Source: Defluviimonas salinarum
GTDB taxonomy: Bacteria; Pseudomonadota; Alphaproteobacteria; Rhodobacterales; Rhodobacteraceae
NCBI RefSeq assembly: GCF_026013545.1
Contig: NZ_JAPDOG010000011.1
Coordinates: forward strand, 84,473 to 148,472
Length of the DNA stretch: 64,000 bases
Reading direction: 5' to 3'
Numbering within the stretch: position 1 is the first letter of the stretch; each line of letters begins with the position of its first letter. The notes under the pieces were generated by a model. It made no database searches and was not told where the DNA came from. It saw nothing but the letters and a program-made list of their open reading frames with translations. Both the position numbers and the translations under genes were made by a program. Shown here piece after piece: positions 51,704-60,017 of this stretch.

Positions 51704-52096
51704 TCAGTTCACCACCAGGCCGAAGCCACTCTTGCCATTCGTGGTCGCGGCGCCCTCACCGAAGATCGTCGAGATGCCGGAGCCGAGCACGGCCGGGATG
51801 GCGACGAGGGCCGCCCCGACGAAGACAAGCATGAAAGCGGTGCTCATCTTGTTGGACGGATCGTTCGGGTTCTGGCTGTGGGCGCGGAATTTCATCAGGC
51901 CGGCGATCCCGAGGGCGACACCGAGCACATAGCTCACGACCTCGATCAGGACGCCGATACGGCTGACCTGAGCGGTCAGACCGTCAGCGATGCCGCCAAG
52001 GTCGAGCGCCTGGGCCGAGGCCGCACCAGCGCCGAGCGAGAGAAGCAACGCCAGTGTCATGGTATTGCACCACCGGCCGCCCGTCTTTTTCAGCAT
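51704..52096 (-). CDS. icmD: IcmD/DotP-like protein, second copy
   Basis: 130 aa. Signal peptide followed by two helices. Nearly identical in its central part to the gene upstream (shared VSYVLGVALGIAGLMKFRAH and AVLGSGISTIFG). Start at 52096 (MLKKTGG) chosen because a GAGGA SD is 7 nt away; the ATG at 52102 is too close. IcmD/TraR is a small inner-membrane part of the channel. The downstream tail differs (ATTNGKSGFGLVVN). Ends 49 nt before icmJ. Confidence 0.75.
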   Translation of the reverse strand: MLKKTGGRWCNTMTLALLLSLGAGAASAQALDLGGIADGLTAQVSRIGVLIEVVSYVLGVALGIAGLMKFRAHSQNPNDPSNKMSTAFMLVFVGAALVAIPAVLGSGISTIFGEGAATTNGKSGFGLVVN

Positions 52097-52144
52097 GATC
52101 ATTCCTCATCAGGCTTTGGTGGAGCGCCGCGTTCGCGGCGCTCC

Positions 52145-52154
52145 TTTTTTCGCA
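52145..52154 (-). promoter_or_regulatory. TGCGAAAA dispersed motif between the icmD copies
   Basis: TTTTTTCGCA directly after a GC hairpin (52121-52144, arms GGAGCGCCGC / GCGGCGCTCC), 49 nt upstream of the second icmD copy. Confidence 0.4.
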
Positions 52155-52162
52155 CATCGCGC

Positions 52163-52534
52163 TTACAGGCTGAGACCGAAGCCGTTGTTGCCGTTGGTGG
52201 TGTCCGCGCCACTGCCGAAGATCGTCGAGATGCCGGAGCCGAGCACGGCCGGGATGGCGACGAGGGCCGCGCCGACAAACATGAGCATGAAGGCGGTGCT
52301 CATCTTGTTGGACGGATCGTTCGGGTTCTGGCTGTGGGCGCGGAACTTCATCAGGCCAGCGATCCCGAGGGCGACACCGAGCACATAGCTCACGACCTCG
52401 ATCAGGATACCGATCGAGGAAACCTGGGTGGTCAGGCCGTCGGCTATCTGGCCGATATTCTGGGCCATCGCCGGGCTGGCAAGCGTCACCGCCGAGGCCA
52501 CCAGCACGGCCGCCGAGTTCTTCCAATGCTTCAT
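52163..52534 (-). CDS. icmD: IcmD/DotP-like protein, first copy
   Basis: 123 aa. Signal peptide (LASPAMAQ) then two membrane helices (ILIEVVSYVLGVALGIAGLM and MLMFVGAALVAIPAVLG), the usual IcmD/TraR layout. Tandem copy of the gene at 51704, with a near-identical core of roughly 200 bp. This gene leads the icmD-icmD-icmJ-x-icmB operon. A dispersed motif lies 80 nt upstream and, on the minus strand, runs into TATACT, a good -10. Confidence 0.8.
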   Translation of the reverse strand: MKHWKNSAAVLVASAVTLASPAMAQNIGQIADGLTTQVSSIGILIEVVSYVLGVALGIAGLMKFRAHSQNPNDPSNKMSTAFMLMFVGAALVAIPAVLGSGISTIFGSGADTTNGNNGFGLSL

Positions 52535-52613
52535 AGATACTTCCTCTCAATCAACGCACCGGCCCGGGCGGCGTTCATGCCGTTCGGGGCGCACATGCAG
52601 GCACGGTTCAGTA

Positions 52614-52624
52614 TATGCGAAAAT
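52614..52624 (+). promoter_or_regulatory. TGCGAAAA dispersed motif upstream of icmD
   Basis: TATGCGAAAAT, 80 nt upstream of the first icmD copy. Confidence 0.5.
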
Positions 52625-53022
52625 ATGAAAGTCACTCCAACGAGTTTTCCGGACTGGGAGCACGCCAATGTGGAAAACTCACGCCCAGGTCCCACGCGCA
52701 CCCGGCAGACCGGTCCACTGGCCCGGGGCGTAACACTGGTGTGACGGCGCGTGTTACGCCTAAGGTTTTGAAACTGTTGGAATTTCGGCCAGCGTAACGC
52801 CGTAACGCCCGTAACGCTGGATAAATATATATCTATGAGTCTCTCAAGGACTCTGGGGATAAGTCCCTCTTCCTCTATATATATCTATTCATATTCCGTG
52901 TTACAGATACAGTTACTTACTTTTATGCTCTAGGAATCAATATGTTAGCGGCGTTACTTCATCCGTAACGGCATGTAACAGTGTTACAGTCTTGTTTTTT
53001 CAGTGTTTTTTTACTTTGTTTA

Positions 53023-53032
53023 TTTTTCGCAA
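53023..53032 (-). promoter_or_regulatory. TGCGAAAA dispersed motif in the origin region
   Basis: TTTTTCGCAA within the AT-rich region. Confidence 0.4.
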
Positions 53033-53133
53033 TTTCCGCAAGCATGATACAATCCCGTAATCATGCTTTTTTTCGTCAAAAACCTCCAGATCAGCCTGGA
53101 GGCGCCATCCACCCCGACCGCATCAAATAAATT

Positions 53134-53143
53134 TTTTTCGCAA
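53134..53143 (-). promoter_or_regulatory. TGCGAAAA dispersed motif in the origin region
   Basis: TTTTTCGCAA, 125 nt before the GcrA-like start. Confidence 0.4.
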
Positions 53144-53208
53144 TCTTTTCATCACTGTAACGAAGGTCGGCCGGAAGTCGAGCCCTGCGGAAAAACTTGC
53201 CCTCTTGC

Positions 53209-53219
53209 GTTTTCGCATT
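53209..53219 (-). promoter_or_regulatory. TGCGAAAA dispersed motif upstream of GcrA-like gene
   Basis: GTTTTCGCATT, 48 nt upstream of the GcrA-like start. Confidence 0.45.
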
Positions 53220-53267
53220 CTCATCGGCAATACTGCACCTCGTTCAAGATTTCACCGAGAGATTGCG

Positions 53268-53660
53268 ATGGGGGAAGGCATGGTTGCTTCCGGCACCGGA
53301 CCGGCAGGGGATGGATATCCCTTCAGAAAGACTGGCGCCTGGGAGGATGCCGATATCCAGACGCTGATCCGGCTTTGGGGTGAAGGGCGCAGCAATCTCG
53401 AGATTGCCCGTGAGCTCGGCCGCCAGGAGAACGCCGTCGCCATCAAGGCATCGCGGCTTCATCTGCCGCCGAAGGCGACCGCGGCGCAGAAATTTGCCCC
53501 CGCGAATGCGAAAAACGCTAAAGCGAAGCTGCGACCCTGCCTTACCTGCTCGAAGACCTTTTTCAGCGAGGGGCCTGGCAACCGGATCTGCGAGCCCTGC
53601 AAATCGACCTCGGCCTGGTCTGGCTCCGACTATGTCGTCCAGTACGGGGGGCGCTGCTGA
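53268..53660 (+). CDS. GcrA-like DNA-binding protein with C-terminal zinc ribbon
   Basis: 130 aa. The GAWEDADIQTLIRLWGEGRSN LEIARELG region (about 22-65) followed by ENAVAIKASRLHL is the SANT/HTH fold of GcrA, the alphaproteobacterial cell-cycle regulator. The C-terminal CLTCSKTFFSEGP...ICEPCK gives two CxxC pairs and probably binds zinc, unlike chromosomal GcrA. It starts at 53268 or at 53280, where a GGGGGAAGG SD is very close. It is coupled to the primase by a TGATG overlap, so it may adapt plasmid replication to the host cell cycle. Confidence 0.7.
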   Translation: MGEGMVASGTGPAGDGYPFRKTGAWEDADIQTLIRLWGEGRSNLEIARELGRQENAVAIKASRLHLPPKATAAQKFAPANAKNAKAKLRPCLTCSKTFFSEGPGNRICEPCKSTSAWSGSDYVVQYGGRC

Positions 53661-56600
53661 TGAACGCCCATGCGAAAAATCGTCATGACGTGACTCCGTC
53701 GCGAGAGGAGATCTTCCGGCTCATGACCGAGCTGAAGGACCGGGTGAAATCGGCTTACCCGATCGACCGCGCGCTCGCCGAGCTGACCGGCGTCACCCTG
53801 AAGGGTCGCAGCGGGATGCTCGAGGGTTGCTGCCCGTTCCATGTCGAGAAGAGCCCTTCCTTCAACGTCAATGTGCAGAAGGGCCGCTATCGCTGCTTTG
53901 GCGCGGGCTGCGGGGCGGCAGGCGACGTGTTCAGCCTGATCTGCGACACCCAGAACATCGATTTCCGCGCGGCGGTGCTGTTCGGCGCCGAGCGCGCGGG
54001 GGTCGAGATCCCTGAGCCGCTGCGGCGGGATCGTCGCCCGAATACCGGTCGGCAGGCCGCGCGCCAGGCAATTCGCTACCCGGAGGCGAGGATCCAGGAA
54101 GCGCCCGAGACCCTCCTGCCCTCGACCTTCATCCCGGTCCGTGACGGTATGCGCCGTCCGCGCGCCGGGATTGAGTTCCGGATCTGGGAGAATGGCGGCC
54201 AGGCCGGCGACAAGATGCGCGAGGAAAAGCGCTATTTCCCGGCCATGGTTCATGAATACCGGTCCATCTCCGGCGATCTCCTGATGTCGGTCATGCGTAT
54301 CGAGTTCAATGGCAAGAAGTTCTTCATTCCGGCCCGTCTTGCCGAGCCGAGCCCTGATTGTCCGCGCTACCTCACCGAGAAGGCCGCGCCGGGCGACCCC
54401 CGCCTCGCCTGGATTGTCCTTGGGCCGCGCCAGGGCGAGGCCAAGCCGGTCTTCGGCTTGGAGCATGCCCGGGCCTGGAATGCCCGCGGTGGCCGCAACG
54501 TCCTGATCGTCGAGGGTGAAAAGACCCGCGACGCGGCGGCCCGGCTGATCGCCGCCACCGATCAGGCGGGCGACTGGCTGGTCCTGTCGCCGATGGGCGG
54601 CGGCAGCTCGTCGATCTACGCCGACTGGGAGCCGCTCCTGCGCCTGATCGGCGATCGCCCGGTCTCGTTCACGGTCTGGCCCGATGCGGACAAGCCGCTC
54701 GAGCGCCCCGATGGCTCGGTGGTCGACCGTCAGAAGCACTATGTGCTCCAGACCCTGAGCGCCCTCGTCCAGCGCGCCATCGATTTCGGCGCGCCCGACA
54801 TGCCCTCGATCTGCGCGGTGACGCCGCCTTCCGGCGTTGAATCCGGTTGGGACATCGCCGATGCGGAAAGGGAAGGCTGGAGCCCCGATAGACTCAGATC
54901 CTATATCGAAAAGCATTCCTCCAAGGTGGAGAAGACCATGTTGAGCCTCCGTCAGTCCCCGACCCATCAGCCCGAAACCGAAGAGCGTGCCGGCCGGGAG
55001 GCGCCGGCCGAGCTCGCCCCTTTTGATGTCGCCGCCGATGCGGCCGGGGATGACAGCGACTGGCTGGACGTGATCGCCGCCCTCGAACAGGAGGGTGGAG
55101 ACGAGGCCGCACCCGATGACGCCCAGATCCGCGCCGGGGAGGATGTGTCCGCCGAAGCAGGAGATGCCGGCGCCGGGTCTGCGCTGCCGCCCGGCGACCT
55201 CGAGGCCAACGATGGCGAGGATGAGGGGGACGAGGCCGCCGCCGGCGGGCACCCGCTGCGCAACCCGCACTTCCGCTGCCTCGGCTATCTTGACCAGGTC
55301 AACTACTACATGTCGCTGCGTTCGGGCCAGATCTTCGGTCTGACTGCGTCGGCGATGAAGCCCAACAGCCTTCTGAGTCTCGCGCCGCGCGACTGGTGGC
55401 TCGAACATTTCGGCGGCAAGTTCGACCGCAACGGAATGCCGTCCAGCATCAACTGGGAAACCGCGATCGACGTGATGATTGCGGGATCCTACGACGCCGG
55501 GGTCTGGGATCCGCGCCTGCAGTGCGCCCAGGGCGCGCGCATCGATGGCGGGCTTGTCGTGTTCAATACCGGAAGCAAGCTCTATGTCGAGGGCCGCAAT
55601 ATCGTCAAGCTGGACCGGTTCGATGGCCGTTACTGCTATTGCATCGGCCCGTCGACCCGCACCCCGGAGGTCAACAACCCATTCCTGGCCGACGCGGCCG
55701 AGGTGCGGCAGTATCTTTCGATCATTTCCTCGCTCGACTGGCGGTCCGAGCGCCGCGAGCTCGCGATCATGGCGCTGTTTGGCTGGACCGCGATTTCGCC
55801 GATCTGCGGCATCCTGAAATGGCGCCCGCATCTCTGGCTCGACGGCCAGCGCGGCTCGGGCAAGTCCTGGATCGTGAACAACCTCATCAAGCCGGTGCTT
55901 GGCGACTACGTTGTGAACGTCCTGTCGAATTCGAGCGAGCCGGGTATCCGCAACATGCTCAATGGCCGCTCGGTCCCGGTCATCTTCGATGAGGCCGAAG
56001 GCGAGGATCGCGACAACCGCGCCCGGATGGACGCGATCATCCGCATGGCCCGCCATTCCGCGGTCGAGAGCAACTCGGTCGTGGCGCAGGGTGTCTCCGG
56101 CGGCGGTTCGCACCGCTACTACTCGATCGCCTCGACCTTCCTCATGACCTCGATCGTGCCGCAACTCGAGGCTGCTGCCGACCGCTCGCGCTTCGCCCGC
56201 CTGCAGCTCGCCTCGGGCCGCAAGCACGAGGGTTTCACCCGCGACATCGAGATCCCGGCGAGCGCGCTGCTCACCCCGGAGTTCTCGGACCGCTTCATCG
56301 GCCGGATGATCCGCCGCGCGGGGGATTATCACAAGACCTACATGCACATGGTCCACGGGCTCTGCAGCCTCGGCCTCGAGCGCCGGGTCGCCGATGTCTA
56401 TGGAACCTTCGCAACCGGTTGCTGGCTGATGCTGCGTGACGGCATCCCGGCCGACGAGCGCGAGGCGGCCTATTTCATCTCCTCGGAGTTCAACGTGATC
56501 GAGCAGATGCTGGATTTCAACAGCGAGATCTCCGAGGACAAGGACCACGACCGCCTGTTCCGCGAGATCATGTCGCACGAGGTCCGCCTCGACGGCCGCA

Positions 56601-56971
56601 ACGCGGGTAGCCGCAGTGAGCAGGTCGGCTCGTTGATGGAGATCGCCTGCGGCTACGAGAGCGAGGATGACGCGATCATGTCGCAGGACGAGGCGCGCGA
56701 GGTCCTTCTGCGCTACGGCATGCGGCCGGGCATCGGCGACACGCCCTGCCTGGCTGGCCAGGTGGCGACCCATATGCTTATCCACAAAAATGCGGCGCCG
56801 ATCCGCAACATGCTGGACAAGACCCCTTACGCCAGGTCCTACCCGGATGTTATGCATCAGGCCGACGGTGTGAAAATGGGAAAAACTGTCCGGTTTGGGC
56901 CGGGCATGGGGATCTCCCGCTCGATCATCGTTCCGCTGAAGCACTTCTCGATCGGGGTCGATAACGCATGA
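53660..56971 (+). CDS. Plasmid primase-helicase (CHC2, TOPRIM and P-loop ATPase)
   Basis: 1103 aa. CHC2-type zinc finger: C57/C58, H61, C79 and C84 in CCPFHVEKSPSF and CFGAGCGAAGDV. TOPRIM: VLIVEGEKTRDAAA near 285 and VWPDADKP about 350. The acidic linker (430-520) is followed by a P-loop GQRGSGKSW at about 730 and FDEAEGED at 775, a ring-helicase-like ATPase. It is expected to prime and unwind plasmid DNA. Sits right after the candidate origin and upstream of icmL, so replication and transfer are transcriptionally linked. A perfect DnaA box (TTATCCACA, 56778) lies within the 3' end. The start overlaps the GcrA-like stop. Confidence 0.8.
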   Translation: MNAHAKNRHDVTPSREEIFRLMTELKDRVKSAYPIDRALAELTGVTLKGRSGMLEGCCPFHVEKSPSFNVNVQKGRYRCFGAGCGAAGDVFSLICDTQNIDFRAAVLFGAERAGVEIPEPLRRDRRPNTGRQAARQAIRYPEARIQEAPETLLPSTFIPVRDGMRRPRAGIEFRIWENGGQAGDKMREEKRYFPAMVHEYRSISGDLLMSVMRIEFNGKKFFIPARLAEPSPDCPRYLTEKAAPGDPRLAWIVLGPRQGEAKPVFGLEHARAWNARGGRNVLIVEGEKTRDAAARLIAATDQAGDWLVLSPMGGGSSSIYADWEPLLRLIGDRPVSFTVWPDADKPLERPDGSVVDRQKHYVLQTLSALVQRAIDFGAPDMPSICAVTPPSGVESGWDIADAEREGWSPDRLRSYIEKHSSKVEKTMLSLRQSPTHQPETEERAGREAPAELAPFDVAADAAGDDSDWLDVIAALEQEGGDEAAPDDAQIRAGEDVSAEAGDAGAGSALPPGDLEANDGEDEGDEAAAGGHPLRNPHFRCLGYLDQVNYYMSLRSGQIFGLTASAMKPNSLLSLAPRDWWLEHFGGKFDRNGMPSSINWETAIDVMIAGSYDAGVWDPRLQCAQGARIDGGLVVFNTGSKLYVEGRNIVKLDRFDGRYCYCIGPSTRTPEVNNPFLADAAEVRQYLSIISSLDWRSERRELAIMALFGWTAISPICGILKWRPHLWLDGQRGSGKSWIVNNLIKPVLGDYVVNVLSNSSEPGIRNMLNGRSVPVIFDEAEGEDRDNRARMDAIIRMARHSAVESNSVVAQGVSGGGSHRYYSIASTFLMTSIVPQLEAAADRSRFARLQLASGRKHEGFTRDIEIPASALLTPEFSDRFIGRMIRRAGDYHKTYMHMVHGLCSLGLERRVADVYGTFATGCWLMLRDGIPADEREAAYFISSEFNVIEQMLDFNSEISEDKDHDRLFREIMSHEVRLDGRNAGSRSEQVGSLMEIACGYESEDDAIMSQDEAREVLLRYGMRPGIGDTPCLAGQVATHMLIHKNAAPIRNMLDKTPYARSYPDVMHQADGVKMGKTVRFGPGMGISRSIIVPLKHFSIGVDNA

Positions 56972-57600
56972 GCATGAAAAACAGATACGGCGCCACCGAG
57001 ACCGCGCTGGCGCGGCATGAAACCTACCAGACCGGTTTCATGCGGATGGCGATCGCGACCATGGCGATGGCGGCCGCGACCCTCGTCTCCATCGGTGCCG
57101 CCTGGTGGGCCTTTTCCCTGAAGCCCGAGCCGCGCTATTTCATCGCCCGCGAGGATGGCGGCATCATCCCGATCATCGGCGTTGAGACCCCGTATCTCAA
57201 CGATGGCCAGGTCACGAACTTCGCCGTCGAGGCGATCACCCGCTCGCTGACGTTCAACTTCGTCAACTGGCGCTCGGACCTCGCCGCGGCCTCGGAGTAT
57301 TTCGAGCGCCCGAACGGCTGGAATAACTTCCTGGAGGCCATCGAGGGGTCCGGGATGCTGGACTTCGTCCGCAACCGCCGCCTGATCTCGAGCGTGGTGG
57401 CCAACGGTGCCGTCATCGTCAAGGCCGGGCCGGACGAGACCGGCCGCTACAGCTGGATCGTCCAGGTTCCGATCACGATCACCTACCAATCCTCCTCCGA
57501 GCAGAGCACGGACAACCGCATGGCGGAGATCCAGATCAGCCGCCTGCCCACCTGGCAGAGTTCCCGTGGTGTCGGGATTACCCGTGTCCTGGTGAAGTGA
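56968..57600 (+). CDS. icmL: IcmL/DotI (TraM-like) T4BSS inner-membrane protein
   Basis: 210 aa. One N-terminal helix (about 25-50) and a periplasmic IcmL domain: RYFIAREDGGIIPIIGVETPYL, VTNFAVEAITRSLTFNFVNW, and YSWIVQVPITITYQ, matching DotI/TraM. IcmL couples the inner membrane to the core. It overlaps the primase end (ATGA, 56968) and begins the L-K-E-G-C gene order seen in both Legionella and IncI. Length fits. Confidence 0.85.
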   Translation: MSMKNRYGATETALARHETYQTGFMRMAIATMAMAAATLVSIGAAWWAFSLKPEPRYFIAREDGGIIPIIGVETPYLNDGQVTNFAVEAITRSLTFNFVNWRSDLAAASEYFERPNGWNNFLEAIEGSGMLDFVRNRRLISSVVANGAVIVKAGPDETGRYSWIVQVPITITYQSSSEQSTDNRMAEIQISRLPTWQSSRGVGITRVLVK

Positions 57601-57607
57601 TCCGATA

Positions 57608-57617
57608 ATGCGAAAAG
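57608..57617 (+). promoter_or_regulatory. TGCGAAAA motif overlapping the icmK leader
   Basis: ATGCGAAAAG, 12 nt before the icmK start; its AAAAGG part also serves as the SD. Confidence 0.35.
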
Positions 57618-57628
57618 GAATCCTTAGC

Positions 57629-58669
57629 ATGAAGAAGACGATCCTGGGCTCCAGCACCGCGATCCTGGCCGTGATGGCTTCGGCGGGGCTGTCTTTCGCT
57701 CAGCAGAATCCGTCCGCCGGCAGTTCCCCCGCTGCCGTTGTGGGCGGGCTGGCCGACGGCCCGTCCGGAGGGTTCTCCGGTTACGTGCCGTCGGCCAGCA
57801 CCGGTATGGCTGTCGGTGGCAGCGGCGCTGCGGCGCCCGCCGCCACAGCCGGCGAGGGGCTTCCCAAGATCACCGACGGCAAGCATCTCAGCGCCGAGAA
57901 GGTCGAGGGTTTCAACGAGGCGGTCGAGGAAAACTTCCCGATGACGCCCGACATGATCCGCCGCTACCGGGAGATCTTCGATGAAAGCCAGCGCGCACTT
58001 CTCGAACGCGAGGAGCCCGACGCGCGGGTTGATGCGGGATTCATCTCCCTGGAGCCCGGTGAAACCCCACCGACCCTGACCGTCGCGCCAGGCATCGCCT
58101 CGGTGATCGGCTTTTACGATGTCACCGGCCAGCCCTGGCCGATCACGCAATACGTCCTTGGCAGCGGCTCGGACTTCCAGGTCATCCAGCTCGGCGAGGA
58201 GTCGAACAACGTCGCGGTCACGCCGCTGGCGCGGCTCGGCTGGACCAACCTCGTCATCGTCCTGAAGGGCGAGCCGAAACCGGTGGTGATGCGTGTTGGC
58301 ATTTCCGAGAAGACCGCGCATTTCCGCCATGACGTCCAGATCATGAGCGCCGGACCGAATGCGAGCGCGAACACCGCAGCCGAGGATCTCGCTGTGCGTG
58401 AGGCGGGGTCCGCCACCCTCCTGGCCGTGCTTTCCGGCGTAGACCTCCCGGCCGGCAGCAAGCCGGTCCAGGTCCAGGGCGTCGATGCACGCGGCTGGAT
58501 CATCGGTGAGAACCTCTACTTGCGCTCGAAGCACCCGCTTCTCTCGCCATCGTGGCTGTCGTCGATGTCGGGCCCCGACGGTATCCGCGTCTACGAGGTT
58601 TCGAAAAGCTCGGTCGCGCTCTTCTCCGTCGACGGCACGATCGTCCGCGCCGATGTCGTTCTGCCCTGA
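57629..58669 (+). CDS. icmK: IcmK/DotH (TraN-like) outer-membrane core protein
   Basis: 346 aa with a signal peptide (SAGLSFAQ). The mature part contains the conserved DotH pattern: EPDARVDAGFISLEPGETPPTLTVAPG, VIGFYDVTGQPWPI, and VTPLARLGWTNLVIVLKGEPKPVVMR. DotH/TraN is the main outer-membrane ring component. Start 57629 chosen over 57608 because it gives a normal signal peptide and has an SD. In order after icmL and before icmE. Confidence 0.85.
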   Translation: MKKTILGSSTAILAVMASAGLSFAQQNPSAGSSPAAVVGGLADGPSGGFSGYVPSASTGMAVGGSGAAAPAATAGEGLPKITDGKHLSAEKVEGFNEAVEENFPMTPDMIRRYREIFDESQRALLEREEPDARVDAGFISLEPGETPPTLTVAPGIASVIGFYDVTGQPWPITQYVLGSGSDFQVIQLGEESNNVAVTPLARLGWTNLVIVLKGEPKPVVMRVGISEKTAHFRHDVQIMSAGPNASANTAAEDLAVREAGSATLLAVLSGVDLPAGSKPVQVQGVDARGWIIGENLYLRSKHPLLSPSWLSSMSGPDGIRVYEVSKSSVALFSVDGTIVRADVVLP

Positions 58670-58680
58670 AGGAAATAGAG

Positions 58681-59955
58681 ATGACCCAGAACCCGAATGA
58701 TACGGTGAACATTCCCGAGGGGGACGTGATCGACGATGCCGCCCCGGCGCGCCGCAAGTCCGGCCTGCCCCCGGTGGTGAAATTTGGCCTTCTCGTCAGC
58801 GGCGCCATGCTGGTGATCGGTGGCGGGGTGTTCTACACCGCCAAGCAGCAGGTCGCTCCGAGCGTCGCGCCGCGCGCGGCGAGCCTCGATGCGACCCCCG
58901 GCGGCGTCATCCAGCGTGACAGCGAACTCTACCAGGACTCCGTCCGCACCATGAACGAGAACCGTGCGCAACGTGCCGGGGAGCTCGGCATCACCTCGGT
59001 ACCGACCCCGGAGGTGATCATGCAGCCGGTCGAGGAGCCCATGGAGATCCGCGAAGTGGCGATCCCCGACGAGGCCGCGAAGGTTCAGGAGGCCGCGCCC
59101 GCGGAGCAGGCGAAGCCGGTCGAGCGCCGGCTTCTGCCGAAGCCGCAGCCCGCACCGAAGCGGGTCGAGCAGGCCCAGCCTGCGGCGCAATCCGGGTCTG
59201 TCAGCGAGAACGGCGGGGAAAAGGAAGAGAATCCATATATCGCGAGGATCGGTTCGCAGATGGCATCCATGGCCCCGGCCCTCATGCCGAAGCAGATGTC
59301 CAGCGCGACGGTGACGACCGCCGAGAAGGAGGACGGAGTATCCGGTTCAGGCATGAACGGGTCGGCGGATGCCGGATCCGGCGGTGAGCCGGCGCCGGCG
59401 ATCCTCATCCGTCCCGGTGACGTGATCTACGCCGAGACGCTCACCTCGGTGAACTCCGACTCGCCCTCGCCGGTGATGGTCGAGATCACCTCCGGTGACT
59501 TCAAGGGCGCGCGGCTCGTGGGTGAGTTCACGGCCGAGAAGACTGCGGGCCGCATGGTCGTGGCGTTCAGCAACATGACCCTCGAGGACGGCACCGTGAT
59601 GGCGGTCAACGCCTTTGCTGTCGACGGCCGCAGCGCCGAGACCGCGGTCGCGAGCGATGTCGAGCGCCGCTATGTCGCGCGTTACGCGCCGATTGTCGCC
59701 TCTACCTTCATCAGCGGTTTCGCCGAGAGTGCCGCGCAGCCTTCCACGACCGTGGTTGGATCCGGCGACAACGCCACGGTGTCCATCGATGCGGCCACGG
59801 CCGAGCAGAGCCTGCTGGCCGGCGTCGCTGCGGCCTCGACCGCGGTTGCCTCGGACATCATGACCTACGCACCGAAGGGGCCGAAGATCATCCTGCGGGA
59901 CGGCTATCCGCTGGGTATCCTCTTCGTCGACCCCGTCTACGAGAGCCGGTCCTGA
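58681..59955 (+). CDS. icmE: IcmE/DotG (TraO-like) VirB10-type channel protein
   Basis: 424 aa. Cytoplasmic N-terminus, membrane helix at about 34-52 (VVKFGLLVSGAMLVIGGGVF), a Pro/Ala/Glu-rich periplasmic linker, and a C-terminal VirB10/TrbI-like domain with RPGDVIYAETLTSVNSDSP, ARLVGEFTAEKTAGRMVVAF and the final PLGILFVDPVYESR. This spans the periplasm and forms the central channel. Much shorter than Legionella DotG, similar to IncI TraO (429 aa). SD GAAGGAAATAG. Confidence 0.9.
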   Translation: MTQNPNDTVNIPEGDVIDDAAPARRKSGLPPVVKFGLLVSGAMLVIGGGVFYTAKQQVAPSVAPRAASLDATPGGVIQRDSELYQDSVRTMNENRAQRAGELGITSVPTPEVIMQPVEEPMEIREVAIPDEAAKVQEAAPAEQAKPVERRLLPKPQPAPKRVEQAQPAAQSGSVSENGGEKEENPYIARIGSQMASMAPALMPKQMSSATVTTAEKEDGVSGSGMNGSADAGSGGEPAPAILIRPGDVIYAETLTSVNSDSPSPVMVEITSGDFKGARLVGEFTAEKTAGRMVVAFSNMTLEDGTVMAVNAFAVDGRSAETAVASDVERRYVARYAPIVASTFISGFAESAAQPSTTVVGSGDNATVSIDAATAEQSLLAGVAAASTAVASDIMTYAPKGPKIILRDGYPLGILFVDPVYESRS

Positions 59956-60017
59956 CGGACCGGCCACGTAGCGAACGGCAACTGAACCGTAACGAAAAGA
60001 GCATCATCGGGGGAAAG

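Larger units (their letters stand above)
52560..53267. other. Candidate replication origin (iteron-rich, AT-rich)
   Basis: About 700 bp without a gene, the most AT-rich part of the window. It holds 12 copies of GTAAC/GTTAC between 52730 and 53161, including three tandem CGTAACGC(C/T) units at 52793-52817, an inverted pair GTTAC-N7-GTAAC (52953-52969), and the palindrome TGTAAC-AGT-GTTACA (52974-52988). Two TATATATATCTAT tracts (52824, 52877) flank a DnaA-box-like TTATCCCCA (minus strand, 52854-52862). The neighbours are a GcrA-like regulator and a primase. This is the expected organisation of an iteron oriV; it could also be an operator array. Confidence 0.55.

Noticed and set aside
56778..56786. 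Perfect DnaA box TTATCCACA as evidence for an origin
   Set aside because: It lies within the primase coding sequence and is a single copy; kept only as a side note.
53630..56944. Minus-strand frame of about 1,100 codons
   Set aside because: Exact antisense of the primase gene, which has clear zinc, TOPRIM and P-loop motifs.
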